A stretch of 64,000 nt of DNA, taken from contig JAHHQV010000001.1 of the NCBI GenBank assembly GCA_020026175.1, positions 1-64,000 on the forward strand, in the 5' to 3' direction. How positions within the stretch are numbered: the first letter of the stretch is position 1; every line of letters starts with the position of its first letter. The translations under genes were made by a program, and so were the position numbers. Shown here one piece after another: positions 61,679 through 64,000 of the stretch. The notes beneath the pieces were generated by a model. The model was given only the letters and a program-made list of their open reading frames with translations, had not been told where the DNA came from and did not search any database. This DNA is from Phocaeicola sp. (lineage in GTDB: Bacteria; Bacteroidota; Bacteroidia; Bacteroidales; Bacteroidaceae).

Positions 61679-63508
61679 TTATGCCTGGTTGTTCAAGGTT
61701 TCTTTCACTGTTTTTGCAGCAGTTGTTCCTATAACTTCGGCAATGTCTTCTAGGCTTGCTTCTTTTATTCTTTTCACACTCTTGAACTTTTTCAACAATG
61801 CGGTTTTCCTTTTTTCGCCTATACCTTTTATCGTGTCAAGTGCTGAAGCTATCTGGTTTTTGCTTCTCTTGTCTCTATGGAAAGAGATGGCAAACCTGTG
61901 TACTTCGTCTTGTATGTTTTCAAGTAAATGAAAGAGGGGAGTGCCTTGTTTTATACCTATTGTCATTGGAGGAAATCCAGCCAGGACTTCTGAAGTCCTG
62001 TGTCTGTTATCCTTTGCCAGTCCTACTATAGGAATATCAAGTTTCAGTTCATCTTCTATTACTTGTCTTACTACCTCCATCTGTCCTTTTCCACCGTCGG
62101 TAAGTATCACATCCGGCATTTCTCCATGCTCGTTAATGATTCGTGTATATCTTCTTCTTACCACTTCTTGCATTGAAGCATAATCGTCAGGACCTTCAAC
62201 TGTCTTTATTATATATTTCCTGTAATCCTTCTTGCTGGGCTTGTTTTTTTTGAACACCACACAAGCTGCAACGGCATCCGAACCCTGTATGTTGGAGTTG
62301 TCGAAACATTCTATATGGACAGGCATTTTCTTTAGATGGAGCTGCTCTTGTATCTCCTTCATAAGTCGTACACTGCGCTGTTCGGGATTCAATTTCTCTG
62401 TTTGTTTCAGTCGGTCTACCTTATATTGCTTTACGTTTAGGACAGACAGGTCGAGAAGATGTTTTTTGTCTCCTCTTTGAGGTATTGTAAATGTCACCCC
62501 ATTCATTTCCATGTTGATTTCGAATGGAATGATAATCTCCTTTGATTTGCTGTTGTATCTTTCCCTCATTTCTACAATACCTAACAGAAGAAGTTCTTCT
62601 TTTGTTTCGTTCATTCTCACTTTGTATTCAAAAGTGAATGCTTGATTGATACATCCGTTGGTAATATGCAGATAGTTTATGTATGCCGAATTTTCGTCAA
62701 TTTCTATAGAGAACACGTCTATATTATGAAGCACAGAACTTACAACTTCACTTCTCGAACGATAGTTTTCTACCAAATCGTATTTCAGCTTTAGCTTATG
62801 TGCTTCTTCAAATTTCAGTTCGGCTGCCAATGCTAGCATCTCGTTCATCAGAGTCTCGCTTATGCTTCTGGTATTTCCGTTGAGTATCTCCTTGACTTCT
62901 GCTATCTGTTTCATATAGTCTTCGTGGCTCATCAGTCCCACACACGGAGCTTTGCAGTTCTTGATGTGGTATTCCAGACAAACCTTGAATTTCCCTTGTT
63001 CTATATTTTCGGAACTGAGGTTAAGATTGCAAGTTCTCAGTTTGTATAGTTTCTTTATAAGGTCCAATACAGCCTGCATTGATGGTACATGGCTGTATGG
63101 ACCAAAATAGGTTCCTGCATTTTTTATTATTTTCCTTGTTCTGAATACACGTGGAAAATATTCGTTGCTTATACAGATAGAAGGGTAGGTCTTGTCGTCT
63201 TTAAGAAGAACATTGTATCTAGGCTTGTACTTCTTGATAAGATTGTTTTCGAGTAGCAGCGCATCCTCTTCCGAATTTACGATTATATATTTTATGTCGG
63301 CTATTTTAGTGACAAGAATTCTGGTTTTTGCAGATTGATGTTCTTTTGTAAAGTACGAGTATACTCGTCTTTTCAGATTCTTGGCTTTTCCTACATATAT
63401 AATAGTGCCTTCCGAATTGAGGTATTGATAGATTCCGGGGCTATCCGGGAGATTTAAAACAATACCGCGAAGATAGTCGCTGACTTTAATCTCTTCATTC
63501 TTTTCCAT
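61679..63508 (-). CDS. uvrC: UvrABC system protein C
   Basis: The 609-residue protein has the GIY-YIG nuclease domain (PGIYQYLNSEGTIIYVGKAK, residues about 18-95) for the 3' incision, a UVR segment (NEMLALAAELKFEEAHKLK), the RNase H-like second nuclease region for the 5' cut (IECFDNSNIQGSDAVAACV and LTDGGKGQME), and C-terminal HhH domains (DTIKGIGEKRKTALLKKF). It makes the dual incision in nucleotide excision repair. It is followed by dtd and preceded by apt on the same strand, 28 bp away. Confidence 0.97.
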   Translation of the reverse strand: MEKNEEIKVSDYLRGIVLNLPDSPGIYQYLNSEGTIIYVGKAKNLKRRVYSYFTKEHQSAKTRILVTKIADIKYIIVNSEEDALLLENNLIKKYKPRYNVLLKDDKTYPSICISNEYFPRVFRTRKIIKNAGTYFGPYSHVPSMQAVLDLIKKLYKLRTCNLNLSSENIEQGKFKVCLEYHIKNCKAPCVGLMSHEDYMKQIAEVKEILNGNTRSISETLMNEMLALAAELKFEEAHKLKLKYDLVENYRSRSEVVSSVLHNIDVFSIEIDENSAYINYLHITNGCINQAFTFEYKVRMNETKEELLLLGIVEMRERYNSKSKEIIIPFEINMEMNGVTFTIPQRGDKKHLLDLSVLNVKQYKVDRLKQTEKLNPEQRSVRLMKEIQEQLHLKKMPVHIECFDNSNIQGSDAVAACVVFKKNKPSKKDYRKYIIKTVEGPDDYASMQEVVRRRYTRIINEHGEMPDVILTDGGKGQMEVVRQVIEDELKLDIPIVGLAKDNRHRTSEVLAGFPPMTIGIKQGTPLFHLLENIQDEVHRFAISFHRDKRSKNQIASALDTIKGIGEKRKTALLKKFKSVKRIKEASLEDIAEVIGTTAAKTVKETLNNQA

Positions 63509-63536
63509 TAATTAAAGACGATAGATAAGTGAAAAT

Positions 63537-64000
63537 TTATAGTTCCAGAATTGTTGTAACGTCTGAGTCCTGAGGAAAAGCCTTACGTCCTTTCAGATCT
63601 TTGAGTTCTATTACGAAGTTGATGAATGTTTTCTTTGCTCCGGCCTTCATAACCAGTCTGTGTGTAGCAGCCATTGTTCCTCCAGTGGCAAGCAAGTCGT
63701 CGTGCAGCAGAACAACATCGTTTTCGTCTATAGCATCTTTGTGGAGTTGTATGGTGTCTGTTCCGTATTCTTTCTCGTAAGTCTCTTCTATAACTTTGGC
63801 TGGAAGTTTTCCTGGCTTGCGTGCCATTACGAACCCTGCTCCCAGGCGTGCTGCAAGCGCACCTCCAAGAATGAATCCTCTTGACTCTATGCCCACAACT
63901 TTTGTAATGCCTTTGTCTTTGTACATTTCGTATAGCTCGTCTATTAGCATTGTAAGACATCCTGCATTTTTGAACAGTGTGGTTACGTCATAAAACAAGA
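63537..64000 (-). CDS. apt: Adenine phosphoribosyltransferase, 5' end outside the window
   Basis: The visible 154 codons run from LFYDVTTLFKNAGCLTMLID through GIESRGFILGGALAARLGAG and PGKLPAKV to the PRPP-binding loop VVLLHDDLLATGGTMAATHR and the end VTTILEL. This is the APRT order, with about 20 N-terminal residues cut off by the right edge. The enzyme salvages adenine to AMP. It is placed 28 bp before uvrC on the same strand and probably heads the run apt-uvrC-dtd-mazG-like-deoC. Confidence 0.94.
   Translation of the reverse strand, partial: LFYDVTTLFKNAGCLTMLIDELYEMYKDKGITKVVGIESRGFILGGALAARLGAGFVMARKPGKLPAKVIEETYEKEYGTDTIQLHKDAIDENDVVLLHDDLLATGGTMAATHRLVMKAGAKKTFINFVIELKDLKGRKAFPQDSDVTTILEL

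Noticed and set aside
1..64000. CRISPR arrays, tRNA/rRNA genes, riboswitches
   Set aside because: No spaced repeat array of CRISPR type, no cloverleaf or rRNA stretch and no known riboswitch core was recognised by eye; the tandem repeats at 11219, 27426 and 46501 are too few or too short-spaced to be CRISPR.

Overview
The window is chromosomal DNA from a gut-type Bacteroidales, most likely the Bacteroides/Phocaeicola group. The evidence is three large TonB-linked uptake loci including two SusC/SusD pairs, lipoproteins of Bacteroides-specific families (NVEALA, six-bladed propeller, DUF3836, DUF4988-like), promoters of the Bacteroidota type (-7 TAnnTTTG, best seen before ychF), AT-rich spacers without Shine-Dalgarno motifs, and IS4-, IS1380- and IS982-type insertion-sequence debris. 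No tRNA, rRNA, CRISPR array or replication origin was seen.

Left part (1-5640): an accessory patch between two same-orientation copies of one IS. It holds a SatD-family/DUF3307 gene pair with a repeated operator and an NVEALA peptide gene upstream of a beta-propeller lipoprotein. The right IS copy has lost its middle, and an IS1380 stub follows it. Next come a minus-strand SusC/SusD pair and a GH29 alpha-L-fucosidase (5644-13425), probably a small fucosyl-glycan locus, and an orphan metal-ABC ATPase.

Centre (14866-32830): the most interesting stretch. A PI-PLC-like enzyme, a SusC/SusD pair, an endonuclease/exonuclease/phosphatase-fold enzyme, an alkaline phosphatase and a metallophosphoesterase with a PA14 domain lie on one strand. 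This looks like a PUL-style locus whose enzymes cut phosphate esters instead of glycosidic bonds. The SusC promoter has three 11-bp-spaced direct repeats resembling a PHO box. The same kind of repeat in the same 11-bp phase stands before a second TonB receptor/beta-helix lipoprotein pair (28834-32830). Between them is a scrambled patch: a ClbS/DfsB-type gene, a cut IS982 transposase, a HipB-like regulator without its toxin and with three operators 41 bp apart, and a 210-bp near-identical duplicate of the PA14 end.

Right part (33142-64000): a MORN-repeat gene cut by a transposase remnant, then mostly housekeeping and envelope genes: an LpxH-like hydrolase with a glycosyltransferase, RNase H, argS, a secreted glycerophosphodiesterase with an Oar-type TonB receptor, an AraC-type regulator, a large repeat-bearing surface lipoprotein, M16 peptidase, PfkB kinase, mnmA, ychF, an eptA-like transferase with an Omp85-type barrel, polA, a polyprenyl synthase, and a deoC/mazG-like/dtd/uvrC/apt run cut by the right edge.
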